This document shows, in pieces, positions 7,437 through 16,200 of a stretch of 64,000 nucleotides of DNA; position 1 is the stretch's first letter; every line of letters starts with the position of its first letter. Below the pieces are notes generated by a model, which was not told the DNA's origin, searched no databases, and was given only the letters and a program-made list of their open reading frames with translations. This stretch comes from Verrucomicrobiota bacterium (GTDB lineage: Bacteria; Verrucomicrobiota; Verrucomicrobiia; Opitutales; Opitutaceae), in NCBI GenBank assembly GCA_023399155.1, contig JAEWQP010000016.1, forward strand, positions 186,001 through 250,000, in the 5' to 3' direction. A program made the position numbers and the translations under genes.

Positions 7437-9167
7437 ATGTCTCGACTCCCGCTCTTCGCTCTTGTTTCCCTCGCCAGCAGCACGCTGTTTGCCGCGCCCG
7501 AACCTGTCGCGTTCGACTGGTTTGAATACACCGGTGACGACGCCGTCTTCGAACAGCCACTCGCAGAGGGCCAGTACCGCAACCCGATCCTCGCCGGGTT
7601 CTACCCGGACCCGAGCATCTGCCGCGTGGGCGATGACTACTACCTGATCAATTCCACCTTCGCGTATTTCCCCGGCATCCCGATCTTCCATAGCCGGGAC
7701 TTGGTGAACTGGAAGCAGATCGGCCACGTCATCCACCGCCCGGAACAGCTGAAGTATGAGGGCCTCGGCGTCTCCCGCGCGATCTTCGCTCCGGCGATCA
7801 GCCATCACAAGGGCACGTTCTACGTCGTGTGCACGATGGTCGATGGCGGCGGCAACTTTCTCGTCACGGCCACCGATCCCGCGGGCCCGTGGTCCGATCC
7901 GATCTGGTTCGACTTCGAAGGCATCGATCCGTCGCTCTGTTTCATGGAGGACGGCCGCGCCTGGATGCTCAACAACGGCGCCCCGGAAGGAGAGCCGCTC
8001 TACGAGGGGCACCGCGCGATCTGGATCCAGCAGTTTGATATCGCGAAGAAGCAGCTCATCGGGCCGCGCAAGGTGATCGTCAACGGCGGCGTCGACATCT
8101 CGACGAAACCCGTGTGGATCGAAGGACCGCACCTCTACCAGCGCGACGGCTGGTACTACGTGTGTGCGGCCGAAGGAGGCACTTCCGTCAATCACTCCCA
8201 GGTGATCCTCCGCTCGAAAAAGCCCACCGGCCCCTTCCAGCCGTGGGCCCACAATCCGATCCTCACGCAGCGCGACCTCGACGGCAATGCCCCCGGCGCG
8301 GTCACCTCGACCGGCCACGCCGACCTCGTGATCGGCCCCGACGGGTCGTGGTGGTCGATCTTTCTCGCCTGCCGCCCGTACCAGGACAACGACTACATCA
8401 CCGGCCGCGAGACCTTCCTCCTCCCGGTCACGTGGACCAAGGATGGCTGGCCGCGCATCCTCGAGCCGGGCGTCCGCGTGCCGCTCGTGCACGCCGTCCC
8501 GGGTGGGGCGAAGGCCCAGGTTGCGCCGGCCCGCGCGTCCGATGCGTCCGAGGCGGCACATCAGGGCCTCGCCCAGCCTTCGGAGCCCGGTTCGCTTCCG
8601 CTCACGGGCAACTTCACCTGGCGCGATGAGTTCGCCAGCGCGACCCTTTCGTCCGCGTGGATCATGCTGCGCGCGCCGAAGGAAACCTGGTGGACACTCG
8701 ACCCGACCGACAGCCGGCTCTCGCTCGCGCCGCGCACCGAGACGCTCCTGGGCACGGCGAACCCCAGCTATCTTGCCCGCCGCGTGCAGCACACCCACTT
8801 CAAAGCCTCGACCTCGCTCGAGGTGCCGGCGAACGAGGGGGTCTCCGCCGGCCTCGTGGTGTTCCAGGGCGAGAAGCATCATTTCTTCCTCGGGGTGCGC
8901 CGGTCCGGCGCCGATGCCACCTTGTTCCTGGAAAAGGTGGCGGGCTCCGACGCACCGGTGGTCGTGGCCTCGACCAACCTGTCACCCGCCCCCGCCACGG
9001 TGAACCTGCGCGCCGTGGTCGACAAGGGAACCGCCTCGTTTTTCTTTTCCAGCGGTTTCCCCTTCTGGAACACGCTCGTACCGGCCACGGACGCCCGCCT
9101 GCTGACGACGGAAGTCGCCGGTGGATTCGTCGGCGCGACGGTGGGCGTGTACGCGCGACAGGATTGA
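7437..9167 (+). CDS. GH43 beta-xylosidase / alpha-L-arabinofuranosidase
   Basis: A 576-residue GH43 enzyme with a five-bladed propeller catalytic domain (about 45-335) and a C-terminal beta-sandwich domain (about 385-576), the layout of bacterial beta-xylosidases and arabinofuranosidases. Presumed catalytic residues are Asp58 in GFYPDPSICRVGDDYY (base), Asp164 in EGIDPSLCF (pKa modulator) and Glu229 in WIEGPHLY (acid). The start at 7437 gives a signal peptide (MSRLPLFALVSLASSTLFAA); the upstream in-frame ATG lies inside the repeat element. The linker between the domains is Ala-rich (residues about 356-381) and coincides with a decayed REPIN-like sequence. It probably removes xylose or arabinose from oligosaccharides released by the GH8 and GH67 enzymes. 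Confidence 0.9.
   Translation: MSRLPLFALVSLASSTLFAAPEPVAFDWFEYTGDDAVFEQPLAEGQYRNPILAGFYPDPSICRVGDDYYLINSTFAYFPGIPIFHSRDLVNWKQIGHVIHRPEQLKYEGLGVSRAIFAPAISHHKGTFYVVCTMVDGGGNFLVTATDPAGPWSDPIWFDFEGIDPSLCFMEDGRAWMLNNGAPEGEPLYEGHRAIWIQQFDIAKKQLIGPRKVIVNGGVDISTKPVWIEGPHLYQRDGWYYVCAAEGGTSVNHSQVILRSKKPTGPFQPWAHNPILTQRDLDGNAPGAVTSTGHADLVIGPDGSWWSIFLACRPYQDNDYITGRETFLLPVTWTKDGWPRILEPGVRVPLVHAVPGGAKAQVAPARASDASEAAHQGLAQPSEPGSLPLTGNFTWRDEFASATLSSAWIMLRAPKETWWTLDPTDSRLSLAPRTETLLGTANPSYLARRVQHTHFKASTSLEVPANEGVSAGLVVFQGEKHHFFLGVRRSGADATLFLEKVAGSDAPVVVASTNLSPAPATVNLRAVVDKGTASFFFSSGFPFWNTLVPATDARLLTTEVAGGFVGATVGVYARQD
8501..8577. repeat. Decayed REPIN-like pair inside the GH43 gene
   Basis: The left arm starts GGGTGGGGCGAAGGCC. 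The right arm, reverse-complemented, starts GGCTGGGCGAGGCC. Both resemble the GGTAGGGCGAGGCC head of the clear REPIN at 2501-2581. The distal parts of the arms have drifted. The stretch encodes the Ala/Gly/Pro-rich interdomain linker of the GH43 protein. The similarity is partial, so this call is tentative. Confidence 0.35.
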
Positions 9168-9200
9168 CCGTTCTGCGTGGCGCGCATGGTGTTCGCACCC

Positions 9201-10277
9201 ATGCGCGTCCGCTCCGTGGTCCTGCTCGCGATGTCCGCCGCCTCGCTTTTCTCCTCCGCCACCGCGGATACGGTGGCGCCGTCCGTGCGCGCCGGTGACC
9301 CGGCCTTTCGCTACGAGGGGCGGTTTGACCGGACCGATCCGGACGCCCCGGTCGTGATCTGGCAGGCCAGCCGGATCGCCGTGAGCTTCGAGGGCACATC
9401 CGTCACGCTGCTTTTCGAGGAGATTCGCGATCAGGTGTTCATCGACGCGACGCTCGATGGGCAGACTACGCGGATCGACCTTCGCGCCGCGCAGTCCTCG
9501 CCGACGGTCGAGTTTCGGGATCTGATACCGGGGCGTCACACGCTGGAGTTGTTCAAGCGCAGCGAGGCCGCCGCAGGCACGGTGCGGTTCCGGGGACTCG
9601 CGCTCGATCCCGGCGCGGGCGTCTTCTCCGTACCCGCGCCCGACTATTCGAAACGCATGGTGTTCTTCGGCGACTCGATCACGGTCGGCGCGAATAGCGA
9701 AGACGGCGCCGAGGATCAGTGGGACGACCGCGCCACGCACAACAACGCGAAGGGCTACGCCACGCTCATGGCACAGGCCTTCCAGGCCGACTGGCGCACC
9801 ATTGCCGTCAGCGGCATGGGCATCTCCGAGGGCTACGTGCCGTTTACCGCCAAACAGATCTGGGACCGCGTCTACCCGTCGCCGGATGCAGCGCGAGCCG
9901 ATCTCGACGCGTGGGTCCCGGATCTCGTCTTCGTCAACTTCGGCGAAAACGACGACTCGTTCACCACCAGTGAGACGCGTCCGTTTCCCCCGGCGTTTGC
10001 CGAGGAGTTCGTGGCGCTCGTCCGAAGCATGCGGGCAGCATGGCCGGAAGCGCAGATCGTCGTCTTGCGCGGCGGCATGTTCGGGGGAGCGCGCAGCGAG
10101 CGACTGCTCGGACCGTGGCAGGCTGCGGTGGCCGAACTCGAGCGCACCGACCCGCGGATCACGCACTTCGTCTTCACGCACTGGACTGAGCATCACCCGC
10201 GCGCGAGGGACCACCGTATCTTGGCCGACGAGTTGATCGCGTGGTTGCGGCAGCAGCCGTTTCTGGCGGCTCCGTGA
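9201..10277 (+). CDS. Two-domain SGNH acetyl-esterase (CE2-like)
   Basis: A 358-residue exported esterase. After a signal peptide (about 1-22) comes a beta-sandwich domain (about 30-140), then an SGNH hydrolase domain with the nucleophile Ser159 in FFGDSITVGAN, a GEND block, and a C-terminal HHPRARDH segment that probably carries the catalytic His. This order matches carbohydrate esterase family 2, whose members deacetylate xylo- and manno-oligosaccharides. It starts within about 35 bp of the GH43 stop, so the two are probably co-transcribed. The start is uncertain: ATG at 9186 or GTG at 9177 are also in frame, but 9201 gives the best signal peptide. Confidence 0.8.
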   Translation: MRVRSVVLLAMSAASLFSSATADTVAPSVRAGDPAFRYEGRFDRTDPDAPVVIWQASRIAVSFEGTSVTLLFEEIRDQVFIDATLDGQTTRIDLRAAQSSPTVEFRDLIPGRHTLELFKRSEAAAGTVRFRGLALDPGAGVFSVPAPDYSKRMVFFGDSITVGANSEDGAEDQWDDRATHNNAKGYATLMAQAFQADWRTIAVSGMGISEGYVPFTAKQIWDRVYPSPDAARADLDAWVPDLVFVNFGENDDSFTTSETRPFPPAFAEEFVALVRSMRAAWPEAQIVVLRGGMFGGARSERLLGPWQAAVAELERTDPRITHFVFTHWTEHHPRARDHRILADELIAWLRQQPFLAAP

Positions 10278-10456
10278 CGGTCCTCCCGAGCGGTCCCTTG
10301 ACTCGGATGGTGTGCGGCGCAAAGTGCCGCGGTACCTCCCGTCCGCTCCGTGTATCCAGTGACGCGCGTCCCCATGCGTCTTTCCACCGACTCTCAAACC
10401 GTTTGCTCGAGCCATGCCCCGGTCCGACCGGGGCTGTGCCGCGGTTGAAGACGCGC

Positions 10457-11023
10457 ATGTCGGAGATCACCCAGGTCCTGCAACAACTCGGGCGCGGCGA
10501 AGGCCGCGCCTCAGAGGATCTTCTACCGCTCGTCTACGATGACCTGCGACGCCACGCGGCCGTGCGCATGGCCCGGGAGTCGGCGGCGCAGACGCTTCAG
10601 CCCACCGCGCTGGTGCACGAGGCGTGGTTGCGCATGACCGGACACGGTCGGACCACGCCCACCTGGCAGAACCGCGCTCATTTCTTCGGCGCGGCCGCCG
10701 AGGCGATGCGCCGCATCCTGATCGAAAACGCACGGCGCAAGGCGCGGCTCAAGCGCGGCGGCGACCAGGTGCACCTTGATCTCGACCAGGTGGAACTGGC
10801 GGCGACCACGCCTGAGGAGAAGATCCTCCTGATCGACGAGGCGCTGCAGGAGTTGCAGGGGCGCGATCCGGAGAAAGCCCGGGTCGTGCTGCTGAAGTTC
10901 TTCGGAGGCCACACCAACCATGAGGTCGCCCAGGCCATGGGCGTGACCGAGCGGACAGTCGAACGCCACTGGGCCTTTGCGAAGGCGTGGCTGTTCCAGT
11001 GCATCCGCACCCAGCAGGCCTGA
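10457..11023 (+). CDS. ECF-type sigma factor (X6-like subfamily)
   Basis: A 188-residue extracytoplasmic-function sigma factor. Region 2 is short and atypical (LLPLVYDDLRRHAAVRMARE, TLQPTALVHEAWLRM, NRAHFFGAAAEAMRRIL). Region 4 has a helix-turn-helix (GGHTNHEVAQAMGVTERTVERHW). This form belongs to the sigma-70 X6-type family common in Planctomycetes and Verrucomicrobia. The chosen ATG gives the standard MSEITQVLQQLGRGEG start; longer in-frame extensions upstream are not conserved-looking. No anti-sigma factor is adjacent. Instead a Hanks-type kinase follows after 36 bp, a pairing known for some ECF groups and often taken to mean control by phosphorylation. Its target promoters are unknown. 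Confidence 0.87.
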   Translation: MSEITQVLQQLGRGEGRASEDLLPLVYDDLRRHAAVRMARESAAQTLQPTALVHEAWLRMTGHGRTTPTWQNRAHFFGAAAEAMRRILIENARRKARLKRGGDQVHLDLDQVELAATTPEEKILLIDEALQELQGRDPEKARVVLLKFFGGHTNHEVAQAMGVTERTVERHWAFAKAWLFQCIRTQQA

Positions 11024-11059
11024 GATCCTTTCGAACTGGGAGCGCGTCGACGCCCGTCC

Positions 11060-13294
11060 ATGGACACGATCACCCGTCGCGAGGAGGAGGTATTCGATGC
11101 GGCACGACGGATCCGCGAGCCGGCCAGGCGCGCGGCGTTCCTGGACTTTTCCTGCACGGATGATCCCGTGCTGCGCCGGCGCATCGAGGCGCTCCTCGCG
11201 GCCGAGGAACAGGCGGAGGATTTCTTCGCCGAAGGGGCCACACTCGTGACGGCGACGGACGCGTCCCTGCGTCTCTCGCGCACCCGGGCCCCGCTGGACG
11301 ATCCCTCCGCCGCTGCGATCCCGCACGCGGAGGAGGCCATCGGCGCGCGGATCGGCCGCTACAAGCTCGTGCAAAAAATCGGCGAGGGCGGATGCGGCGT
11401 CGTCTACCTCGCCGACCAGGAGGAACCCGTGCGCCGGCGCGTCGCGCTCAAGATCATCCGCCTGGGCATGGAGACGCGCACGGTGATCGCGCGCTTCGAG
11501 GCTGAGCGACAGGCGCTCGCGATGATGGATCATCCGAACATCGCGAGCGTGTTCGACGCGGGAGAAACGGAGCGGGGCTCCCCGTACTTCGTGATGGAGC
11601 ACGTGCGCGGCGTGAAGATCACGGAGTACTGCGACCAGAACCGACTCACCATCCCGCAGCGGCTCGACCTATTCATCCAGACCTGCCACGCGATCCAGCA
11701 TGCGCACCAGAAGGGCGTGATCCACGGCGACATCAAGCCGTCGAACATCATGGTCGCGATGCACGATGGCGTGCCGGTGCCGAAGGTGATCGATTTTGGC
11801 ATTTCCAAGGCGACCGAGCCGCGCCTGTCGGACCGGATCCCGTTTACCGCCTACGCGCAGTTGATCGGCACACCGGCCTACATGAGCCCGGAGCAGGTGG
11901 AAATGGCCGGCGTGGACGTCGATACACGCAGCGACATTTATAGCCTGGGCGTGCTCCTCTTCGAACTGCTGACCGGCCGCACGCCGTTCGACGGCAAGAT
12001 GCTGCTCGAAGCCGGGCCCGACGAAATGCGGCGGCTCCTGCGCGAACTGCCCGTGCCCCGTGCCTCCACGATGTTGCACGGACTCGAGGCCGCGATACTG
12101 GCGTCTGTCGCCGAGGCCCGAGGCACCCGGCCCGGGGATCTGATCCACCGCCTGCGCGGCGATCTTGACGACATCCTGCTCAAGGCACTGGAGAAAGACC
12201 GGCGTCAGCGCTTCGAGACCGCCAACGGGCTCGCGATGGACGTGCATCGCCACCTCACCTTCGAACCGGTCACCGCCCGCCACCACGGACCCTTTTACCG
12301 CCTGCAAAAACTCGTGCGCCGCAACCTCGCGGTTTTTGTCGGCGTCGGTGCCGTGGCGATCGCGTTGATCATCGGGACGACTGTATCCACCTGGTTGTTT
12401 CTCCGCGAGCGGGAGGCCCGCCAGCGCGCGGTGGCCGCAGAACAGCAGCAAGCGCGACTGCGCCAGGAGGCAGAAACGCGCGAGCAGATCACGCAGGCCG
12501 CGCTCCTCGTCAGTCAGGAACGGCACGACGAAGCCGACAGGATCCTCGCGAACGTGTCGCTCACGGAGCCGACCATGGAGGGTGCTGCGGTGTTTCGCGC
12601 CGTCGGGGAATGGCACGCCATCCACGGCCGCTGGAAACTGGCTTCCGATCGATTCGACGCGCTGCTTCGCATCAACCAGCTGGAAAGCGCCGACGTCTCT
12701 TCCTTGGATTACCTCGAGCGCGGCCCCGTCCTGATCGAGCTCGGCGACCTCCCGGCGTATGACGACTTCAGACGCGAGGCGATCGCGCGTTACGCCAACA
12801 GCTCCACGCTCTTCGCCGATCGTATCGTAAAAATCAGCCTGCTGACCCCGGCTGACCACCAGCTGCTCACGGCAATGCTGCCGCTCGTCAGCCTCACGCA
12901 ACGCGCGATTGCCGATGCGGAAGCGGCGGGACAGGCGTTTGAGGTCGGCTGGCGCGCCATGTCGCTCGCCCTCTTCGCCTACCGGCGCGGAGATATGGAT
13001 CTGGCCATGGAGGCTTGCCGCAGAAGCCTGGCCTCGCCCGACAACAACGCGCCCCGCACGGCCGCCGTGCGGGCGATCCTTGCGATGATATTGACGCGCA
13101 CGGACCAGCCGGAAGTGGCACGAGCGGAAATCGCCCAAGCGCAGGAACTGGTTGAGGTCAAACTCCGGGGGCGGCCCGATCGCGGTACGCCCGTGCAGGG
13201 ATTCTGGTTCGACTGGGCGTTTGCCCAGATCCTGCTGCGCGAGGCGCGGCTGATGACCGCCACGGCAGCCGACGCACCAGGCGGGGGCGGCTGA
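11060..13294 (+). CDS. Membrane Ser/Thr protein kinase with C-terminal helical region
   Basis: A 744-residue Hanks-type kinase. Residues 1-95 are a helical N-terminal region of the kind that precedes the kinase domain in this family. The kinase domain (about 100-400) has the glycine-rich loop KIGEGGCGVVYLA, Lys131 in VALKII, the catalytic loop IHGDIKPSN with Asp224, DFG at Asp245, and GTPAYMSPEQ. The catalytic loop reads HGD rather than the usual HRD. One transmembrane helix (about 424-447) is followed by a coiled-coil-like Gln/Arg/Glu stretch and a C-terminal region of about 270 residues that looks helical and TPR-like. It lies 36 bp after the ECF sigma gene and is almost certainly in the same operon. 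Regulation of the sigma factor or of transport is inference. Confidence 0.88.
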   Translation: MDTITRREEEVFDAARRIREPARRAAFLDFSCTDDPVLRRRIEALLAAEEQAEDFFAEGATLVTATDASLRLSRTRAPLDDPSAAAIPHAEEAIGARIGRYKLVQKIGEGGCGVVYLADQEEPVRRRVALKIIRLGMETRTVIARFEAERQALAMMDHPNIASVFDAGETERGSPYFVMEHVRGVKITEYCDQNRLTIPQRLDLFIQTCHAIQHAHQKGVIHGDIKPSNIMVAMHDGVPVPKVIDFGISKATEPRLSDRIPFTAYAQLIGTPAYMSPEQVEMAGVDVDTRSDIYSLGVLLFELLTGRTPFDGKMLLEAGPDEMRRLLRELPVPRASTMLHGLEAAILASVAEARGTRPGDLIHRLRGDLDDILLKALEKDRRQRFETANGLAMDVHRHLTFEPVTARHHGPFYRLQKLVRRNLAVFVGVGAVAIALIIGTTVSTWLFLREREARQRAVAAEQQQARLRQEAETREQITQAALLVSQERHDEADRILANVSLTEPTMEGAAVFRAVGEWHAIHGRWKLASDRFDALLRINQLESADVSSLDYLERGPVLIELGDLPAYDDFRREAIARYANSSTLFADRIVKISLLTPADHQLLTAMLPLVSLTQRAIADAEAAGQAFEVGWRAMSLALFAYRRGDMDLAMEACRRSLASPDNNAPRTAAVRAILAMILTRTDQPEVARAEIAQAQELVEVKLRGRPDRGTPVQGFWFDWAFAQILLREARLMTATAADAPGGGG

Positions 13295-13505
13295 AAAAGC
13301 CCGCAGTCGGTGTCGGGTTTGGGCGGCGTTCGACGCATGAGTCCGGTGGAGGCGCTGCGTTCTCGCGTCACTGCCTGACGTGCAGGCGCAGCAGATTCCC
13401 GGGCGGGCCGGAGCATGTCGCCTCGGCCTGGTGATCCGGGTCCCGCCCCGGAGCGCCGCGTGTTTCCTCTGCCCAGGAGAGACGCACCCGAGACCACCCA
13501 CTTCC

Positions 13506-14573
13506 ATGCCGACCCTTTCCCATCCAACCGAAGCCTCCCCACTTTCCGCGACGTCCCGCGCCGGACGCCGGTTTCTGGTCGGATTCGCTGCCGCGTTGCT
13601 CGGCGCACTCCCCCTCGCCGCGCGTCAAGTGAGCATTCACGACCCGGTGATGGCCAAGGAGGGCGATACCTACTACCTCTTCAGCACCGATCCCGGGATC
13701 AAGATCTACAGTTCGAAGGATCTCGTGCACTGGCGGCTCAGCTCACGCGTGTTCGAGACCGCGCCGGAGTGGGCGACGTCCGTGGCGTCCGGGTTCAACG
13801 GACACATCTGGGCCCCGGATATCCAGCAGAAGGACGGGCGCTTCTACCTCTATTACTCGATCTCGGCCTTCGCGAAGAACACCTCGGCCATCGGCGTCGC
13901 CACCAATGCGACGCTGGATCCCGAATCGCCGGAGTACGCGTGGAAGGACGAAGGCATCGTTGTGCGCTCCGTTCCCGGCCGCGATCTTTGGAACGCGATC
14001 GATTCGCATGTCATCGACGACGAGTCCGGCACCCCATGGATGAGCTTCGGCTCCTTCTGGGGCGGGATAAAACTCGTCCGGCTCGCACCCGATCGCGTCT
14101 CGCTCGCCGAGCCCCAGGAATGGCACGCGATCGCCAAACGCGAACGCTCCGTGCTCGTCGACGATCGCCTTCCCGGTCCGGCCGAGGTTGAGGCCCCGTT
14201 CATCTTCCGGCGCGACGGCTACTACTACCTCTTCATCTCCTGGGACAAATGCTGCCGCGGCAAGGACAGCACCTACAAGATGATGGTCGGACGCTCGCGC
14301 GACGTGCGCGGGCCCTATGTCGACAAGGAGGGCAAGGACCTCGCTGCGGGCGGCGGCAGCCTGCTCCTGGCCGGCACACCCGCATGGCCGGGCGTTGGCC
14401 ACAACGCTGTGTACACCTTTGACGGCCGCGACGTCATGGTCTTTCACGCCTACGAGTCGGCCGATGACGGCCTGCAGAAACTCAAGATCGCCGAGTTGCA
14501 CTGGGACCCCGACGGTTGGCCGTTTGTCGATCCGTCGGTCCTGAACGACTACGTGAGCAAACTCCTGGAGTGA
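13506..14573 (+). CDS. GH43 endo-1,5-alpha-L-arabinanase
   Basis: A 355-residue GH43 enzyme of the endo-arabinanase type, which cleaves internal alpha-1,5 links in arabinan. Presumed catalytic residues are Asp46 in VSIHDPVMAKEGDTYYLF, Asp166 in NAIDSHVIDD, and Glu229 in EVEAPFIFRRDGYYYLF. Family blocks FNGHIWAPDIQ and GVGHNAVYTF are present. A twin-arginine-like, hydrophobic N-terminus (AGRRFLVGFAAALLGALPLAA, split around residues 19-39) suggests export; whether by Tat or Sec is unclear. The ATG at 13506 is preferred over longer extensions that would lengthen the leader without homology. It marks a shift in the locus from xylan to arabinan side-chain degradation and lies about 180 bp before the second symporter. 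Confidence 0.88.
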   Translation: MPTLSHPTEASPLSATSRAGRRFLVGFAAALLGALPLAARQVSIHDPVMAKEGDTYYLFSTDPGIKIYSSKDLVHWRLSSRVFETAPEWATSVASGFNGHIWAPDIQQKDGRFYLYYSISAFAKNTSAIGVATNATLDPESPEYAWKDEGIVVRSVPGRDLWNAIDSHVIDDESGTPWMSFGSFWGGIKLVRLAPDRVSLAEPQEWHAIAKRERSVLVDDRLPGPAEVEAPFIFRRDGYYYLFISWDKCCRGKDSTYKMMVGRSRDVRGPYVDKEGKDLAAGGGSLLLAGTPAWPGVGHNAVYTFDGRDVMVFHAYESADDGLQKLKIAELHWDPDGWPFVDPSVLNDYVSKLLE

Positions 14574-14754
14574 CACACACACGTCCAGTTCGCGGCGTCG
14601 CCTCACGCACCCAGCCCTGGGGCGTGGTGCCTGCCGCTGGCGGCGTCCAGCCTCATCGGCAGGCCGGCGTCGCAACGCCCGCACACGTCCGCTCGGCCTC
14701 CTCGGCGGCTGATCGCTTCCCTGCCCGCCAGCCATTCAGCCCTTGAGCCCTTTG

Positions 14755-16119
14755 ATGAAGACTTCGCGCCTCAGCGTCCTTGAGAAGATCGGTTTCGGAG
14801 CCGGAGACGCCTCCGTCAACGTGGTCATCTCGTCGTTCTTTCTCCTGATCAATTTCTTCTACACCGATATCTTCGGCCTTCATCCCGCGCACATCATCAC
14901 GCTGCTCTTCGTCGGCCGCGCGGTCGATGCGATCACCGACCCCATGATGGGCCTGATCACCGACAAGGTCACGACGCGGTGGGGACGCTACCGCCCGTAC
15001 TTTCTCTGGATGGCCGTGCCCTTCGGCCTTTCGGTGTTCCTCGCCTACAGCACGCCCGACCTGGAGTACAATCTGAAGCTGGCCTACGCCTACGCCACCT
15101 ACCTCCTCGTCACGCTCGTCTTCACCGCCGTCACGATTCCCTACATCTCGATCATCGGGGTGCTGACGGACGACCCCAAGGAGCGCCTCTCGGCCAACGG
15201 CTACCGACTCTTCTTCGCCAAGATCGCCGCCCTCGCCGTGAGCACGGCCGTGCCCATCGTCGCGGGTTGGTTTGGTGACGACAAGCCCCGCGGCTACCAG
15301 GTGGCGATGGGCGTGATGGGCGCGATTTCCACCGTCCTCTTCCTCTTCTGCTTCGCCACCACCACGGAGCGCGTGAAACACCGGCCCGACCCGCGGCCAT
15401 TCTTCAGCCAGCTGGCCCCGCTCCTGCGCAACGACCAGTGGCTGCTGCTCTGCGCCGTGTGCGTGATCGGCACGGTCGGCTATGTGGTCCGCGGCTCGGT
15501 CGCGATCTACTACGCCACGTATTACCTCGGCGGTGACGCCGGCATGCAGTCCGCCTTCATGGGAACGGGTGTGATGGCCGCCATCCTCGCCATGGTGGCC
15601 TCGACCTGGCTGACGAAGTTCATCTGCAAACTGCAGCTCTTTCGCTGGACGCAGATCGGCGTCGGGCTGCTCAGCGCGCTGTTCTACTTCACGGTTCTCC
15701 CGGGCGATGTCGCGCTGGCGTTCGTGCTCTACTTCACGCTCTGCTTCGTGGTCGACCTGCACGCGCCGGTGTTCTGGTCGATCATCCCCGAGGCCGTCGA
15801 TTACGGCGAGGCCAAGACCGGCCAGCGCACGTCGGGCCTGTCGTTCGGCGGCATTTCCTTCTGCCAGAAGATGGGCATGGCCCTGGCCAGCGCGATCGTG
15901 AACGGGCTCCTCGTCTGGTTCGCCTACGATGCCGGAAAACCCCAGTCGCCCGAGACCCAGCACGGTATCCATCTGATGCTGACGCTCATACCCGGCGGGT
16001 TCCACGTGCTCATGGGCGCCGTGATGTTCTTCTACAAGATCAACGACAGCTACTACGCGCGGATCAAGACCGGGACGGCACCCGGTCTCCAACCCCTTCG
16101 CAGCGTGGTCCGCGAATGA
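14755..16119 (+). CDS. GPH-family sugar:cation symporter, second copy
   Basis: A 454-residue polytopic symporter of the GPH family, about 12 transmembrane segments, with the MFS loop TDKVTTRWGRYRPYFLW and the second-half motif EAVDYGEAKTGQRTSG. The chosen ATG at 14755 begins MKTSRLSVLEKIGFGAGD, the typical GPH start; an upstream TTG is less likely. It sits between the endo-arabinanase and two further GH43 genes, so arabino-oligosaccharides or arabinose are the likely cargo (inference). It is only distantly similar to the first symporter in this window, which fits different substrates. Confidence 0.9.
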   Translation: MKTSRLSVLEKIGFGAGDASVNVVISSFFLLINFFYTDIFGLHPAHIITLLFVGRAVDAITDPMMGLITDKVTTRWGRYRPYFLWMAVPFGLSVFLAYSTPDLEYNLKLAYAYATYLLVTLVFTAVTIPYISIIGVLTDDPKERLSANGYRLFFAKIAALAVSTAVPIVAGWFGDDKPRGYQVAMGVMGAISTVLFLFCFATTTERVKHRPDPRPFFSQLAPLLRNDQWLLLCAVCVIGTVGYVVRGSVAIYYATYYLGGDAGMQSAFMGTGVMAAILAMVASTWLTKFICKLQLFRWTQIGVGLLSALFYFTVLPGDVALAFVLYFTLCFVVDLHAPVFWSIIPEAVDYGEAKTGQRTSGLSFGGISFCQKMGMALASAIVNGLLVWFAYDAGKPQSPETQHGIHLMLTLIPGGFHVLMGAVMFFYKINDSYYARIKTGTAPGLQPLRSVVRE

Positions 16120-16200
16120 GGTTCGCCCGGATTCACGCCCGCGCGACCGTTTGCCCGCTTTCAGCCCCTGACCCCCGCCCTTGGACCCCGGCTTCCACAC

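Noticed and set aside
10299..10326. TTGACT box upstream of the ECF sigma gene as a promoter
   Set aside because: No acceptable -10 element at 16-18 bp; too weak to list.
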